Assembly: GCA_903899985.1 (NCBI GenBank)
Contig: CAIULL010000254.1
Coordinates: 42,640-106,639 of the forward strand
Source: an uncultured Schlesneria sp.
GTDB taxonomy: Bacteria > Planctomycetota > Planctomycetia > Planctomycetales > Planctomycetaceae
Direction: 5' to 3'
Length of the DNA stretch: 64,000 nt
Shown here in pieces: positions 28,184 to 37,623 of the stretch. Numbering within the stretch: position 1 is the first letter of the stretch; the number at the start of each line of letters is the position of its first letter. The translations under genes were made by a program, and so were the position numbers. Under the pieces are notes generated by a model that saw only the letters and a list, made by a program, of their open reading frames with translations, did not search any database and was not told where the DNA came from.

Positions 28184-31100
28184 ATGCCGGCGACCGACGA
28201 TTATCTTCGCAGCCCCAAGGTGATGCATCAGGTGTTCTTCGCCAGCGCGGCACTCCTGTTTTTCGTCACCTTGTGGATGATGTGGGCCGATTACAACGAC
28301 GAGTGGCGAACGTTTCAGCGCCAAGCGTTTGCGCTCCAGGCAAAGCGGGATGAGTCTCGCGAAGCGAGAATCAAGAACGACCCTGCGTTTCAACAGAATA
28401 TCCAGGCGTTAACTCAGAAGGTTGATGCGGCTAAAGAGTCCGTCAAGACGCACGAGAAAGAGCTTGCCAACCTTCAAGAGGTCGCAAAGTCAGCAAAGGA
28501 TAAGCTCGATAATCATATGCGTGCTTTGAAGTTGCGCCGTGCTGAACGTGACGTTGTTCGCGCCAATTACAACTTGGCTGTCAGCAACAATGTGTCGGGC
28601 GCCCAATTGGCGAAATTGGAAAATGAGTTTTCGACGATCGAAGCTGATGTTCAGAAGAAAGAGGCACAGTTTGTCGAGTTGTCATATGAATCCAATGAGG
28701 CCAAGGCGGTTGTTTCCAAATTGACCAGTGAACGAGATTCCGCTGAGGCAGCGAAGAAGGCTGCTGAAGCAGAGATTACATTAATCGATGCATCGCTTAA
28801 CAAGATTGCCCCTCAGAAGACAAATTGGGAAGGGAAGTCAACCGGCCTTGACGGAACGCTGAAAAGCCTGAAATTGCAGTTGATGCAATTGCCGATTGTG
28901 GATGGCTTCAACGGCCGTGAACGAATCACACAGGACTGGATGCCGAAACTCGAAATCGATCTTGGAGGCATGTCAAAGGTTGCCAGATTTGATCGTTGTC
29001 GAACATGCCATGCAATGATTGATTCAATGAATGCGGGTAACACACCAGCTTATCCGCACGGCGATGAAAAAGATGTAAATTATCCGCATCCCTACGCGTC
29101 TCACCCACGATTGGATCTCTATCTGACGTCAGCCAGCCCGCACCCATTGCCCAAGTTTGGTTGTACGGTATGCCACGAGGGTCAAGGATCCGGTACGTCA
29201 TTCGTTAATGCGTCGCACACTCCGAATGATCCGGCTCAGATGTCGAAGTGGGAACATGATCATAAGTGGTTTGATAATCACTTCTGGGAACATCCGATGT
29301 ACCCACAGCGTTTCCAGGAATCGGGCTGCATTAAATGTCACGTGAATGTGACTGAATTGGGTGTTAATAAGGAATTTGGTGCGACTGCACCGAAGGTCTT
29401 CAAGGGGTATCAACTCGTCAAAACCTATGGCTGCTTCGGTTGCCACGAGATTTCCGGTTATGACGGTACAAAGATCGTTGGCCCCGATCTTCGTCTGGAA
29501 CCATCCACTCCCGAAGAAGCGGAGAAGATCGCTAAAGATCCGCTACAAGTGGCAGGAAAGTTGCGCAAGGTTGGCCCGTCATTGAAGTATTCGGCCGCAA
29601 AGTCGGATGTTGGATTCGTGGCCCACTGGACAGCAGAGCCGAAACGTTTCCGACCGACCACCAAGATGCCACAATTCTTCGGCTTGGATAACCAGAGGGA
29701 TGCATTGGCGCAGAAATATACGCCAATCGAAATCGCAGCTGTCGCACATTATCTGCAGACAAGCTCCGCAAAATTCGAGACACTCTCACCTGCGGAAGGT
29801 TACAAGCCGGATGCGGCACGAGGACAAAGTCTCTTCGCGACAAGAGGTTGTGTTGTCTGCCATTCGCACGAAGATGTGCCTGGTATGAACGCATCCTTCG
29901 GTCCTGAGCTTTCCAAAATTCATGGTAAGCTGAAAGCTGGAAAGGCTGGATTCGACTGGCTGTACACGTGGATTCGTGAGCCTGAGCGATACCATGCTCG
30001 CACGAAGATGCCGAACCTGTATCTCGATGCAGAATCAACGGCTGACGGAACGATTGATCCGGCGGCAGACATTGCGGCATTCCTGCTGAAGGTTGATGGC
30101 GATCCTGCAAGCTTCAAGCCGACGGCAGTTTATGAGACACCAGTTGTCGATGATTCCGCGTTGGATTCGCTCATTCGATCAATGTTGACCAAGATCCTGA
30201 CATCGGACCAGATTACGAAATTGCTGGAAACCGGTAAGTATCCTCTTCCCGCTGAAAGCATCAAGACAGATGAGATTGAGCTCGCAAAAGACGGTGAGTT
30301 CTCGGCAGAAGAATGGAAGCAACGCAAACTGACGTACGTCGGACGCAAGACGATCACGAAATACGGTTGCTACGGCTGCCATGAAATTCCGAAATTCGAA
30401 AATGGTCGACCCGTCGGAACGGCCCTGCAAGATTGGGGTAAGAAAGATCGCTCGCGATTGGCATTCGAGCACATTCATGAATACCTCCATCATCATGGCA
30501 ACCCAAGTCTGGGCGTTGAGTTTGAAGCGATTAATGCGAAACAGGTCGCACGACTTAAACTCGAGTCGGCGTCCGGTGTCCGAGTATCAAACATCAAGCC
30601 AGGACATGGCCCAAGCGGCGATTCGTTGCGGCTTGATGATGTCATCCTGAACTTCAACGGAGTTGACATTAAGACGCCTGCAGATTTGCAGGATCGTCTG
30701 AGTCGCGCGGTGGTCGGAGAAGAGGCAACAGTCACCGTATTGCGAGATGGTAAGACAGAGATCTTACGAATTGTTCCAGACGGCTCGCTGCTTGCCCGTG
30801 TGGAAGAGGGAATTGGCCATGCGAAGCGTGATGAATTCAAGAACGAGGAAGAGAAGGACCGAGAACTGTCTGCCGCTTTCTACTACGAGAGTGTCACGCA
30901 TCACGGGCGGCCCGGATTCCTATGGCAAAAGCTGCGTCAGCCGCGCAGTTACGATTACAAAACGGTTGAAACGAAATCTGCTTACGACGATCGATTGCGT
31001 ATGCCCAAGTTCCCGCTCTCGGAAAGCGAGATCGACGCGATCGCAACGTTTGTGGTCGGCCTGATTGCTGAGCCCCCCGCAACCGAATATTTGTACAACC

Positions 31101-32263
31101 CATCCGGTCCAGCCGGAGCGAAAATTCGAGGTGAACAACTGATCGAACAATATAATTGTTCTGGTTGCCACATTCTCGAAATGCCCAAGATTCGCTATGC
31201 GGCTGATGTTGACAGCCTGGCAGCATCTGACGTCTCTGGCGAGTATCCTGAAGCGGTGAAACTGTTGAAGGAATTGAGACCTCCTCGTAACGGTTTGACT
31301 GGTGCCAAGAAGGTCGTGACGGTGGATGGTGAGAATAAAACACTCTCGTTGCTGGAACTACACGGCTTGGTGACAAGTGCACCAAATCCTGAAGATGCAC
31401 CTGAAGATCAAGAGTACGTCGTTGAATTGTGGGAAACGTTGAAGTTAGCCGGAAAGGATTTCTTACCAACTTACAAATTCATTTTCCCTGCTGCGAATCT
31501 TGATGCTCTCTTGCCAGCACGTGGCGGGAAGTATGCCGAATGGCTGGTTGATCGTCTCGTAGATACAAAGCAGGCAAAAGAACGATCCCTGGCTTGGCAG
31601 ATGGCTCCTCCGCCGCTGTACAAGGAAGGAATTAAAGTTCAGACCCCGTGGTTGTTCAATTTCCTGAAGAACCCCGGCAAGATTCGCCATACGACCGTGT
31701 TGCGTATGCCACGCTTTAATATGAGTGACGACGAAGCTCAGTCTCTGGCCAATTATTTTGCAGCAGTTGACGGAACACCTTATCCGTATCAATTGATTGC
31801 AGAACGCGAACCAGGATACCTGCAGAAGCGTGACGCTGAGTTCCATGCCGCTTTCCCGGATAAGAAGGGTGATTACCTTTCGGAATCCTGGAAGATGCTG
31901 AATGTTCCTTTGTGTATCAAGTGCCACTCGGTCGGTGGAAATCAGGTTAAAATCACCGATCCCGCAAAGGACATACGCGGGCCAAACCTCGACTTGGCTG
32001 CCGATCGCTTGCGGCCTGACTGGACGCTTTTGTGGTTGTATAAGCCAAACTGGTTGACACCGTATACTTCGATGCCTGTCCCATTGCCTCCGCAAGGACC
32101 GGGCGCTCAGCCTCGATATCCCGAGCAGTTTGGCGATGACGGATTGAAGCAGACAATCTCGCTGCGAGACGCACTGATTAATTATCACAAATTGTTGGAA
32201 CGCGAAGGCAAGGCTGTCTCACAACCTGCCCCATCGGCTCCTGCGGCGGGAGGTGGACAATAA
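28184..32263 (+). CDS. Octaheme c-type cytochrome with coiled coil and PDZ domain
   Basis: 1359 residues. A single membrane anchor (VFFASAALLFFVTLWMMWAD, about 13-32) is followed by a long coiled coil at 60-230. Eight CxxCH heme motifs have their first Cys at 272, 327, 382, 417, 556, 729, 992 and 1244. A PDZ-like domain lies at about 785-865 (VRVSNIKPGHGPSGDSLRLD, then DVILNFNGVDI). Monoheme cytochrome folds with CxxCH plus distal KMP-type Met motifs recur (TKMPQFFG, TKMPNLYL, LRMPKFPL, LRMPRFNM). It sits where cytochrome c1 or f would be, and no such gene is present, so it may be the bc-complex cytochrome subunit. The C-terminal tail is Pro/Ala-rich. Confidence 0.87.
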   Translation: MPATDDYLRSPKVMHQVFFASAALLFFVTLWMMWADYNDEWRTFQRQAFALQAKRDESREARIKNDPAFQQNIQALTQKVDAAKESVKTHEKELANLQEVAKSAKDKLDNHMRALKLRRAERDVVRANYNLAVSNNVSGAQLAKLENEFSTIEADVQKKEAQFVELSYESNEAKAVVSKLTSERDSAEAAKKAAEAEITLIDASLNKIAPQKTNWEGKSTGLDGTLKSLKLQLMQLPIVDGFNGRERITQDWMPKLEIDLGGMSKVARFDRCRTCHAMIDSMNAGNTPAYPHGDEKDVNYPHPYASHPRLDLYLTSASPHPLPKFGCTVCHEGQGSGTSFVNASHTPNDPAQMSKWEHDHKWFDNHFWEHPMYPQRFQESGCIKCHVNVTELGVNKEFGATAPKVFKGYQLVKTYGCFGCHEISGYDGTKIVGPDLRLEPSTPEEAEKIAKDPLQVAGKLRKVGPSLKYSAAKSDVGFVAHWTAEPKRFRPTTKMPQFFGLDNQRDALAQKYTPIEIAAVAHYLQTSSAKFETLSPAEGYKPDAARGQSLFATRGCVVCHSHEDVPGMNASFGPELSKIHGKLKAGKAGFDWLYTWIREPERYHARTKMPNLYLDAESTADGTIDPAADIAAFLLKVDGDPASFKPTAVYETPVVDDSALDSLIRSMLTKILTSDQITKLLETGKYPLPAESIKTDEIELAKDGEFSAEEWKQRKLTYVGRKTITKYGCYGCHEIPKFENGRPVGTALQDWGKKDRSRLAFEHIHEYLHHHGNPSLGVEFEAINAKQVARLKLESASGVRVSNIKPGHGPSGDSLRLDDVILNFNGVDIKTPADLQDRLSRAVVGEEATVTVLRDGKTEILRIVPDGSLLARVEEGIGHAKRDEFKNEEEKDRELSAAFYYESVTHHGRPGFLWQKLRQPRSYDYKTVETKSAYDDRLRMPKFPLSESEIDAIATFVVGLIAEPPATEYLYNPSGPAGAKIRGEQLIEQYNCSGCHILEMPKIRYAADVDSLAASDVSGEYPEAVKLLKELRPPRNGLTGAKKVVTVDGENKTLSLLELHGLVTSAPNPEDAPEDQEYVVELWETLKLAGKDFLPTYKFIFPAANLDALLPARGGKYAEWLVDRLVDTKQAKERSLAWQMAPPPLYKEGIKVQTPWLFNFLKNPGKIRHTTVLRMPRFNMSDDEAQSLANYFAAVDGTPYPYQLIAEREPGYLQKRDAEFHAAFPDKKGDYLSESWKMLNVPLCIKCHSVGGNQVKITDPAKDIRGPNLDLAADRLRPDWTLLWLYKPNWLTPYTSMPVPLPPQGPGAQPRYPEQFGDDGLKQTISLRDALINYHKLLEREGKAVSQPAPSAPAAGGGQ

Positions 32264-33159
32264 TGGTGGTGCCAGTTTTTGGAAATCAGATGACTGTGAT
32301 GAATCGTCGCGTTCCGTCTGTGACAGTTGGGCTTTTGTTATCAGCAACAGTTTTGCTGACTTCGGGTTGTGGTGAACTGGTCAACGGTGCGAACCTGAAG
32401 CCACCTGTTAAATACAAACCAAGTACAGTGGGTGGCGATTCGACCGAGACGAAGAGTTCCGGTGTAGCGGAAACTTCTGAAACAGCTTCCACCGAGGGTG
32501 TCGGAACCCTTCGTGGAAAAGTGGAGTTCGCAGGACCTTTCACACCACTTCCCCCCTTGTACCTTAAGGGAAGTGACGTTAAGGACAAGGACGTCTGCGC
32601 GGCTGTTGAAGCGCCCAACGAGACGATTCTGGTAAAAGATGGTGGTTTGGCCAACGTCTTTATCTATCTCAAAAAGGCTCCTAAAGCGACGAGTCCTGTG
32701 CCAGGTGAAAGCCTGATCTTCGATCAGAAGGCGTGCGTCTTCAAGCCTCACGCGATGATTGCTCGTGTCGGGCAAACGGTCAAGATTCTCAACAGCGATG
32801 GTGTCGCTCATAACACCCATACTTATGGCAAGAAGACTGTGCAGTTCAATAGCGTTGTGGGTGAGAATAACGCGATTGGTGTTCCGATGGAGTACAAGCA
32901 AGCTGAGCAGGAGCCCATTAAGGTCGGTTGCGATATCCACCCTTGGATGAACGCCTATCATTTGCCGATCGACCATCCTTATGCGGTCGTCAGCGGCGAA
33001 GACGGTAAGTTTGAAATCAAAGATCTTCCGTCTGGCAAGCACGAATTCAAGGTTTGGCATGAGGCAGCGGGCTTGCTCGAAAAGGGGCTCATTGTCACGA
33101 TCAAGCCTGGTGACAACGAATTGATGATTAAGGTAACGCCTTCCCAACTGGGAAAATGA
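32263..33159 (+). CDS. Cupredoxin-like lipoprotein (plastocyanin/methylamine utilisation type)
   Basis: 298 residues; its ATG overlaps the preceding stop by one base (TAATG) and has a GGAGGTGG ribosome-binding site. The lipobox is LLTSGCGEL, so Cys36 should be lipidated and the protein anchored outside the inner membrane. A Thr/Glu-rich linker precedes the beta-sandwich. Potential type 1 copper ligands are His in VAHNTHTYGK, then GCDIHPWMNAYH, with Cys, His and Met in the order of azurin/plastocyanin. The C-terminal part, EDGKFEIKDLPSGKHEFKVW, resembles a carboxypeptidase-regulatory-like domain. Position between two cytochromes implies electron transfer, by inference. Confidence 0.82.
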   Translation: MVVPVFGNQMTVMNRRVPSVTVGLLLSATVLLTSGCGELVNGANLKPPVKYKPSTVGGDSTETKSSGVAETSETASTEGVGTLRGKVEFAGPFTPLPPLYLKGSDVKDKDVCAAVEAPNETILVKDGGLANVFIYLKKAPKATSPVPGESLIFDQKACVFKPHAMIARVGQTVKILNSDGVAHNTHTYGKKTVQFNSVVGENNAIGVPMEYKQAEQEPIKVGCDIHPWMNAYHLPIDHPYAVVSGEDGKFEIKDLPSGKHEFKVWHEAAGLLEKGLIVTIKPGDNELMIKVTPSQLGK

Positions 33160-33220
33160 GCCCATTAGTTGGGTTGTGTGTAAATCTGGGTTCGACGTTT
33201 TAGCACTGACGGTGCAGATA

Positions 33221-34729
33221 ATGCTTCGCGACAAGTTTTTTAAATCAATGCCACGTTGTTCAAGTACGGGTTTGTCCGTACTGGTCACGTTCGGTCTGGC
33301 GATCATGAATCTGGGATGTGGCAACGCGCCACAGTCCGTTTTCAAGTATCGTCCGACAACAGACGACCTTATTTCAGACGCAAATAAGGCAGTGGTAAAG
33401 ACACTGACTGAGGACTTCGGGACTCCCGAAAACCTCGTTGCCTGGGAGCGTTTCCCTATTAATTACGGTGGCGTGAAAGGGACTGTCGCCTCTGCGGAGG
33501 CTCCTTCCGAATCCGTAAAAGTGTCACTTGAGGGAGACTCAACCAAGATACCGAAGAATGCCTCTTTGCTATGGGTTTCCGGTTCTCACGCAGGCGGGAA
33601 ATCAGCGGAAACGACTGTAAAAAGTTACAATCCTGAGACGAAAACTCTGCAACTGGCAAGTGGTGCAGGCTCTTCTGCTGCTGGCGATCGTTTTGTCATT
33701 GGTTTTGGCGAAGATCTGCAGTTAGGCCGGGTTGTTTACATGAAGAATTGCATGCACTGCCACGGAGTAACTGGCGACGGCAATGGACCGACCGGAAAAT
33801 TCTTAAATCCGCGCCCTCGTGATTATCGAAACGGAAAATTCAAGTTCACATCGACGCAATCGCAAGAGAAGGCCACTCATGACGATTTGCACCGTATCGT
33901 AAAGTACGGCATACCAGGGACGTATATGCCTTCGTTCCTGTTGCTAGGGGAACGAGAAACGACAGCAGTCGTTGAATATGTCCGTTGGTTGGCAATTCGA
34001 GGCGAGTTCGAAAAACGGCTTGTTGAAGAATTGACGAATGACTATTCGCAGACCGCGATCAAGGATTCCACGGATAAAGCAGAAAAGTCGTACCTTGAGA
34101 AAAAGAAGAACAAGGAAGAAGCTGAAAAGCCACTGAACTACTCCAAGGCAGTGAAAGCAGCGGGTGCCGCATTCAAGAAATATGTCGACGATAAAGAATT
34201 CGACGGAGCCATTGATGAGACAGCCAATTTGCTGTCAGCCGCCTGGACACAGGCCGAGACGCCCGAAGCTCTGATTGTCCCGACGACTCAAAGAGTGGAA
34301 GATACTCCGGAGTCTCGCGAGCGCGGTCGGTTGTTGTATATGTCCAATACAACGAAATGCTATACATGCCATGGTCCTACAGGTCGTGGTGACGGAGCTG
34401 CAACCGAGGATTTCTGGGATAAACCTGGAACCAGTGTGAAGTATCCGAATCGCGGACTGCACGATGAATGGGGCAATCCATTGAAACCACGGAATTTGAC
34501 GAGTGGTCAGTATCGTGGTGGTCGTCGACCGCTGGATCTTTTCCGTCGAATTCGTGCCGGCATTAAAGGTACACCAATGCCAGCCTTCGGCGATACAGTA
34601 CTGAAAGAGCCGCAAGTCTGGGATATTGTGAACTATGTCATGAGCCTTCCGTATCAGTCTAAACAGCCGACTGCTGTGAAGCACCCTGCGGAAACCGTAG
34701 CGAATAACGAAGAAAAACCAGCAAATTGA
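33221..34729 (+). CDS. Diheme cytochrome c lipoprotein
   Basis: About 502 residues from the ATG at 33221; an in-frame GTG at 33176 would add 15 residues that do not resemble a signal. The signal ends in the lipobox LAIMNLGCGNA, so it is a predicted lipoprotein. Heme motifs are CMHCHGVTGDGNGPTG at residue 177 and CYTCHGPTGRGDGAA at residue 380, each with a downstream Met region (GIPGTYMPSFLLLG and GIKGTPMPAFGD). About 150 residues of charged helix separate the two cytochrome domains. It probably passes electrons from the octaheme protein to CuA of the oxidase, encoded just downstream. Confidence 0.9.
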   Translation: MLRDKFFKSMPRCSSTGLSVLVTFGLAIMNLGCGNAPQSVFKYRPTTDDLISDANKAVVKTLTEDFGTPENLVAWERFPINYGGVKGTVASAEAPSESVKVSLEGDSTKIPKNASLLWVSGSHAGGKSAETTVKSYNPETKTLQLASGAGSSAAGDRFVIGFGEDLQLGRVVYMKNCMHCHGVTGDGNGPTGKFLNPRPRDYRNGKFKFTSTQSQEKATHDDLHRIVKYGIPGTYMPSFLLLGERETTAVVEYVRWLAIRGEFEKRLVEELTNDYSQTAIKDSTDKAEKSYLEKKKNKEEAEKPLNYSKAVKAAGAAFKKYVDDKEFDGAIDETANLLSAAWTQAETPEALIVPTTQRVEDTPESRERGRLLYMSNTTKCYTCHGPTGRGDGAATEDFWDKPGTSVKYPNRGLHDEWGNPLKPRNLTSGQYRGGRRPLDLFRRIRAGIKGTPMPAFGDTVLKEPQVWDIVNYVMSLPYQSKQPTAVKHPAETVANNEEKPAN

Positions 34730-34896
34730 AATGGGGCAAATCGGGTAAAAACCGTTCCTCGCGAATGTTTAAGTTGAAATCAGATCGAACCTGATTCTGA
34801 AGCGGGTGAGAGTTCGAGTTACAGATTAACGCTTGAATTAAAAAAACGAAGACGGCCAGTTGCCGTGACTCCGACAATAGACATAAGGCAAATATC

Positions 34897-35709
34897 GTGG
34901 GTAAGTTTTGGGCAGTATTTTTCACCCTGACTTCAGTGATCATTTTCATTGTTTCCTGGATTTCACCTGCCATGCACTGGTGGTTCCCGGGCGACGGAAA
35001 TGCGTATTCGACGCTTGGCGGAAAGATCGATGACCTTTTCTACCTGATTCTCGTCATCGTTTCGGTAACATTTGTCGGCACAAGTGCCGCCCTGGGTTAC
35101 GCTCTGTGGCGCGGTGCGTCGATCAAGCCTGAAGAAAAGGTCTGGTTTTCGCACGGCAGTCACAGCTTGGAAGTGATCTGGACCATCGTACCATCAGCCG
35201 TCTTGCTGTTCATTGCCCTTTACCAGTTAGATGTCTGGGCTGAGTACCGCATGAAAGGTTTTGCGAAAGAGAAAGATGGTTCTCCAAAGCAGATCACGGT
35301 CGTCGCGGAAGTCACTGCTCGCCAGTTCGAATGGCGTATTCGTTACCCGGCCAACGGGAAGCCGCTGAAGCCCACTCCACAACCTGACGACATCTATTCC
35401 GTGAATGAGCTCCATGTTCCCACGGGTGGCCTGGTTTCGATCACGTTGCGAACCGATGACGTTCAACATGCGTTCTTCGTTCCCATGCTTCGCGTGAAGC
35501 AGGATGCCGTACCGGGGAAAATGATTCCCGTGTGGTTCGACGCGACAATGCCTCGCGATTACGAAATGCTCTGTGCCGAATTGTGTGGATGGGGTCATTA
35601 TAAGATGAAAGCAAAGCTGGTCGCCCAGTCAGCTGACGATTTTGAAGCGTGGAAAAACAAAGCCTCCGCAGAACAATTTGATGACGGTTACCGGAAGCCA
35701 GCGGAATAA
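34897..35709 (+). CDS. coxB: Cytochrome c oxidase subunit II
   Basis: 270 residues from a GTG at 34897 (AAGG eight bases or so upstream). There are two N-terminal helices (FWAVFFTLTSVIIFIVSWIS and LILVIVSVTFVGTSAALGYA), then the periplasmic cupredoxin domain. The binuclear CuA ligands are complete: Cys226, Cys230, His234 and Met237 in MLCAELCGWGHYKMK, with the upstream His in TDDVQHAFFVPML. There is no fused cytochrome c domain, so this is not a caa3-type subunit; the electron donor must be separate, plausibly the diheme or cupredoxin lipoprotein upstream. It forms an operon with coxA. Confidence 0.96.
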   Translation: MGKFWAVFFTLTSVIIFIVSWISPAMHWWFPGDGNAYSTLGGKIDDLFYLILVIVSVTFVGTSAALGYALWRGASIKPEEKVWFSHGSHSLEVIWTIVPSAVLLFIALYQLDVWAEYRMKGFAKEKDGSPKQITVVAEVTARQFEWRIRYPANGKPLKPTPQPDDIYSVNELHVPTGGLVSITLRTDDVQHAFFVPMLRVKQDAVPGKMIPVWFDATMPRDYEMLCAELCGWGHYKMKAKLVAQSADDFEAWKNKASAEQFDDGYRKPAE

Positions 35710-35770
35710 CAAGTATTTGATCCCGGCTGAATACATTCCAACGTCGAAGTGAACGAAAAGCAGACAGATT

Positions 35771-37600
35771 ATGAGCACCCTCAATCCAACACTGGATCAT
35801 GCCGACCACGCAGATCATGGCGATCATAGTCATGGTCACGATCATGCTCACAAGCAGAGCTTCATTTCCCAGTACGTGTTTTCGACTGACCATAAGATGA
35901 TCGGAAAGCAATTTCTGATCACAACCATGCTGATGATGATGGTGGGTGGTGCACTCGCGCTGGCAGTTCGTTGGCAACTGGCGCGGCCTTGGGAACGCAT
36001 GCCGATCTTCGGTGATATGGTGTTCGGAGCAGATGGGGGCCAGATTTCTCCAGACGCATACACGATGCTGTTCACCATGCATGCGACCGTGATGATTTTC
36101 CTGGTCATCATCCCCGTGCTCGCCGGAGCGTTTGGTAACTTTCTGATTCCGCTGCAGATTGGTGCGGATGATATGGCGTTTCCGACGCTCAACATGCTCA
36201 GTTACTGGTTCATGTGGCCGGCAATTTTCTTGTTTGGGGCCAGCTTCTTCATGTATGGTGGCGGCCCGGCATCAGGTTGGACGTCTTATCCATTACTCTC
36301 ACTACTCAGAGAAGCAGCACCTGGTTCAGGTGATGCTCAGACATTGTGGCTGTTAGGACTGACGTTCGTCGGTGTGTCATCGATGATGGGTTCGGTCAAC
36401 TACATGACCACCATCATCAATATGCGAGCACCTGGGATGACTCTGTTCCGCATGCCGCTCACCATCTGGTCGATGTTTATCACGGCGATCCTGCAAGCGT
36501 TCGCTCTTCCCGTTTTGACTGCAGCTGGTTTTATGATGGTCTCCGACCGGATGCTGGGAACCTGCTTCTTCGTTCCGTCAGGCATCGTTGTCAATAACGC
36601 GCCACCGACCGTTGGTGGTGGCCAGACGCTGTTGTGGCAGCACTTATTCTGGTTCTACTCACACCCAGCCGTTTACATCATGCTGCTACCCGCGATGGGT
36701 ATGGTTTCGGACATGCTGGCTTGCATGTGTCGTAAGCCGGTTTTCGGCTACAAGCCGATGGTTTACTCGATGGCTGCGATCGCTGGCTTGGGGTTCATCG
36801 TGTGGGGACATCATATGTTCATCAGCGGGATGAACCCGGCCCTGGGGATGACGTTCATGGTCAGCACGATCATGATTGCATTGCCTTCTGCAATCAAGAC
36901 CTTTAACTGGATCGGAACGATCTGGGGTGGTCGAGTCCAATTCAATTCTGTGATGTTGTACTGCACCGCCTTCGTGTCAATGTTCGTCATCGGTGGATTG
37001 AGCGGAATTTTCATGGCCGCCGTTCCCGTCGACATTTACATTCACGACACTTACTTCATCGTGGCGCACTTCCACTATGTGATTTTCGGTGCAACTCTGT
37101 TCGGCGTGTTTGGAGCAATCCAGTTCTGGTTCCCGAAGATGTATGGTCGGATGATGAACGAGACCGTTGGCAAAATTCACTTTTTGCTGACATTCATCGG
37201 ATTCAACTGCACGTTCTATCCGATGCATATGCTCGGTATCGCTGGTATGCCCCGCCGTTACGCCGATCCTTATCACTTCCCCTACCTCGAACACCTGTTG
37301 CCATTGAATCAGTTCATGACCGCAGCAGCGTTTTTGATGGGATTCGCCCAATTCCTGTTGCTTGGAAACTTTTTCTATAGCATGTATTTCGGACCCAAAT
37401 GCGGTCGAAATCCTTGGGGTGCAAACGGGCTGGAATGGACAGCACCTTCACCACCGGGACACGGGAACTTCGACGTCTTGCCTGTTGTCTATCACGGTCC
37501 TTACGAATACGGCTCCCCTGTGAGCGGCGACAAGGATTTCCTGATGCAGACCGAGTATGTCCCGCTTGCACAGCGTGTTGCCGCAGAAGAACACCACTAA
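35771..37600 (+). CDS. coxA: Cytochrome c oxidase subunit I, heme-copper oxidase type A2
   Basis: 609 residues with about 13 helices. The N terminus is His/Asp-rich (HADHADHGDHSHGHDHAHKQ), which may bind metal. Heme/CuB ligands are present: FTMHATVMIF, WFYSHPAVYIM with His298 and the cross-linked Tyr302, FIVWGHHMFISGM, and VAHFHYVIFG. The YSHPAV motif at 296-301 replaces the GHPEV of A1 oxidases: there is no D-channel Glu, and the Tyr-Ser pair defines type A2, as in Rhodothermus and Thermus caa3 enzymes. The K-channel Lys is kept in SAIKTFNWIGTIWGG. It is the terminal O2 reductase and proton pump of the cluster. Confidence 0.97.
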   Translation: MSTLNPTLDHADHADHGDHSHGHDHAHKQSFISQYVFSTDHKMIGKQFLITTMLMMMVGGALALAVRWQLARPWERMPIFGDMVFGADGGQISPDAYTMLFTMHATVMIFLVIIPVLAGAFGNFLIPLQIGADDMAFPTLNMLSYWFMWPAIFLFGASFFMYGGGPASGWTSYPLLSLLREAAPGSGDAQTLWLLGLTFVGVSSMMGSVNYMTTIINMRAPGMTLFRMPLTIWSMFITAILQAFALPVLTAAGFMMVSDRMLGTCFFVPSGIVVNNAPPTVGGGQTLLWQHLFWFYSHPAVYIMLLPAMGMVSDMLACMCRKPVFGYKPMVYSMAAIAGLGFIVWGHHMFISGMNPALGMTFMVSTIMIALPSAIKTFNWIGTIWGGRVQFNSVMLYCTAFVSMFVIGGLSGIFMAAVPVDIYIHDTYFIVAHFHYVIFGATLFGVFGAIQFWFPKMYGRMMNETVGKIHFLLTFIGFNCTFYPMHMLGIAGMPRRYADPYHFPYLEHLLPLNQFMTAAAFLMGFAQFLLLGNFFYSMYFGPKCGRNPWGANGLEWTAPSPPGHGNFDVLPVVYHGPYEYGSPVSGDKDFLMQTEYVPLAQRVAAEEHH

Positions 37601-37623
37601 CGATTTGTTTCTTACTCTAGCTA

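Noticed and set aside
34897..35709. caa3-type subunit II
   Set aside because: No CxxCH motif or C-terminal cytochrome domain; the protein ends shortly after the CuA domain.
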